From JANQQJ01 sp046290575 (GTDB lineage: Bacteria; Pseudomonadota; Alphaproteobacteria; SMXS01): a stretch of 64,000 nucleotides of DNA. The translations under genes and the position numbers were made by a program. A model generated the notes under the pieces. The model was not told the DNA's origin. It was given only the letters and a program-made list of their open reading frames with translations, and ran no database searches. Positions 62,891 through 64,000 of the stretch are shown piece after piece; position 1 is the first letter of the stretch; every line of letters starts with the position of its first letter. The stretch covers positions 868,001 to 932,000 of the forward strand of contig JBKAGX010000001.1 in the NCBI GenBank assembly GCA_046290575.1, written 5' to 3'.

Positions 62891-63778
62891 ATGACGACTA
62901 TGACACGTAAAAATTGGGCCTTATTTCTTTCCCTGGTTGTTATTGTTGCTTTCCTGCCCTCCGCGCCGCGCGCCGAAGGGCCGGCGATGTGGCGACTGGA
63001 TACTCTAAGCACCACCATATATTTCCTCGGGTCGTTCCATATTCTGCCGCCAGACACAGACTGGCGCGACGAACGGATCGAAGAGGCGATGAGCGCGGCT
63101 GACACCGTCGTTTTCGAGATTGACGAGGCGGAAATGCAGCGGCCGGACGCGGTCATGCTGATGCAGCGTCAAGCCCTTCTGCCTGCGGGTCAGCAGCTCG
63201 CCGACCTGATCGCCCCGGCGACCTATGCCCGGGTCGAGGCATTGGCGCCGCAGGTTGATTTGCCGATGGCGCTGCTTGATCGGTTCAAGCCCTGGTATGC
63301 CGGGTTGATGCTGACAGCGGGGTATATGGTCAAGAGCGGCTTCTCTCCAGAGCTGGGCGTCGAAAGCGTACTTCAAGGGCAAAGCAAGGCGTCAGGTAAA
63401 CGATTGCTGGCCTTTGAAACGCTGGAACAGCAGCTTGCCGCGCTGGATACGCTTTCAACCGCCGATCCCGATGCGGTGCTGCTGGATACGATGCGATACC
63501 TGGACGATGACAGCGATGTTCTGGACGAGATCGTCGAGAGTTGGCGCACAGGCAATACAGATGCGCTGGAGACGTTGCTTGTCGAGGATATTGGCGGTTA
63601 CGAACAGGCCTATACCGCGCTGATCACCGACCGGAACCGGGCATGGGTCGCGCGTATGGATGACTTTATGGCTGAAGGCGGCACCTACTTCATCATCGTC
63701 GGTGCCGCCCATCTTGTGGGCGATGACAGCGTGATCGCCATGCTGGCGGAAAAGGGGCTGGTTGCAGAGCGATACTAA
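62891..63778 (+). CDS. TraB/GumN-family protein (Tiki-like metalloprotease fold)
   Basis: The protein of about 295 residues starts with a signal peptide (NWALFLSLVVIVAFLPSAPRAE) and shows the family pattern: a first conserved block YFLGSFHILPPD, Glu in VVFEIDEAE, KPWYAGLML, GVESVLQGQ, and the closing IIVGAAHLVGDDSVIAMLAEKG. The two GxxH motifs and Glu are the proposed metal ligands in TIKI-type proteases; activity in bacterial members is unproven. ATGs at 62891 and 62900 are both possible. It is divergent from rpmI, with the rpmI promoter just upstream. Confidence 0.88.
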   Translation: MTTMTRKNWALFLSLVVIVAFLPSAPRAEGPAMWRLDTLSTTIYFLGSFHILPPDTDWRDERIEEAMSAADTVVFEIDEAEMQRPDAVMLMQRQALLPAGQQLADLIAPATYARVEALAPQVDLPMALLDRFKPWYAGLMLTAGYMVKSGFSPELGVESVLQGQSKASGKRLLAFETLEQQLAALDTLSTADPDAVLLDTMRYLDDDSDVLDEIVESWRTGNTDALETLLVEDIGGYEQAYTALITDRNRAWVARMDDFMAEGGTYFIIVGAAHLVGDDSVIAMLAEKGLVAERY

Positions 63779-63784
63779 CCATGC

Positions 63785-64000
63785 TTACGGAATTTGCTGG
63801 CACTCAAGAAGGTAGTATCCGCATGTTCCATCCTCGACGGATTTGACGAGTTCCTGCTGTTTCGAGGCGATATTGTCGATAAAGCCGGTCGGCATCCCCG
63901 ACATCACGTCTCCGTCGAAGACGATTTCGCCAGTTGGATCGTGACGCACAAATATTCGGGTTCGCGGCGCGACGGCTCCCTCCAACATACGTACGGGGAA
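63785..64000 (-). CDS. Hypothetical protein, possibly continuing beyond the window
   Basis: The last ATG-initiated frame (from 63988) encodes 67 residues: TRIFVRHDPTGEIVFDGDVMSGM, IDNIASKQQELVKSVEDGT and CGYYLLECQQIP. There is no ribosome site before that ATG and the frame remains open to position 64000, so the true start may lie outside. I recognise no family. It converges on the TraB gene with a 6-bp gap. Confidence 0.5.
   Translation of the reverse strand, partial: FPVRMLEGAVAPRTRIFVRHDPTGEIVFDGDVMSGMPTGFIDNIASKQQELVKSVEDGTCGYYLLECQQIP

Overview
The window looks like chromosomal DNA of a free-living alphaproteobacterium; the order is not clear from sequence alone. Supporting signs are the generally GC-rich codon use, the short palindromic repeats typical of that class (a CTGAGGAG/CTCGAAGGA element inside the gene at 33607), an rpmI-rplT-pheS-pheT order, and densely overlapping ATGA/TTGA-coupled genes.

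Region 1 (1-28.5 kb) is a block of redox and stress genes. On the minus strand, 8246 down to 1 encodes a cytosolic group 3b NAD(P)-linked [NiFe] hydrogenase (beta, a cyclic-nucleotide-binding-domain protein, gamma, delta, alpha) followed by its maturation genes (endopeptidase, hypA, hypF, hypC, and hypD cut by the window edge). Next come alanine dehydrogenase, remnants of an Hsp20/CbpM-like chaperone pair, a YhiI-RbbA-YhhJ-type ABC exporter, a PaaK-like adenylating enzyme, a LOG-family hydrolase, a beta-CASP metallo-beta-lactamase nuclease and a P-type cation ATPase. The block ends with an operon joining acetyl-CoA synthetase, 2-oxoacid dehydrogenase E1alpha/E1beta/E2 and an acyl carrier protein, divergent from a PLP aminotransferase. 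Their shared upstream region holds a perfect FNR/Anr-type palindrome placed exactly as in a class II promoter, so I infer low-oxygen control for at least this operon.

Region 2 (28.66-52.03 kb) is a laterally mobile-looking island bracketed by two directly repeated 808-bp IS6-type elements. It carries a type I secretion ABC transporter and membrane-fusion protein, an HlyC-type toxin lysine-acyltransferase (with palindromic repeats inserted in frame), an unknown membrane-anchored protein, and one gene of 15.9 kb for a 5311-residue RTX protein. That protein has an N-terminal HExxH (M91-like) metallopeptidase-like domain, a long glycine-rich hydrophobic segment, six RTX blocks, cadherin/Ig-like repeats, a LamG domain, a Calx-beta domain, EF-hand-like motifs and a C-terminal secretion region. 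The unknown gene and the first ~700 codons of the RTX gene are clearly AT-richer than everything around them, which suggests an exchanged N-terminal payload. This is the most interesting system in the window.

Region 3 (52-64 kb) is core genome: tRNA-Ser(GGA), a PhyH-cupin-cupin fusion, a TPR protein, lepA broken by a one-base frameshift, pheT-pheS, rplT-rpmI with a recognisable promoter and terminator, a TraB/GumN protein and small hypotheticals. Three genes or remnants (lepA, hsp20, CbpM-like) look frameshifted, so indel errors in the assembly must be considered beside real decay.
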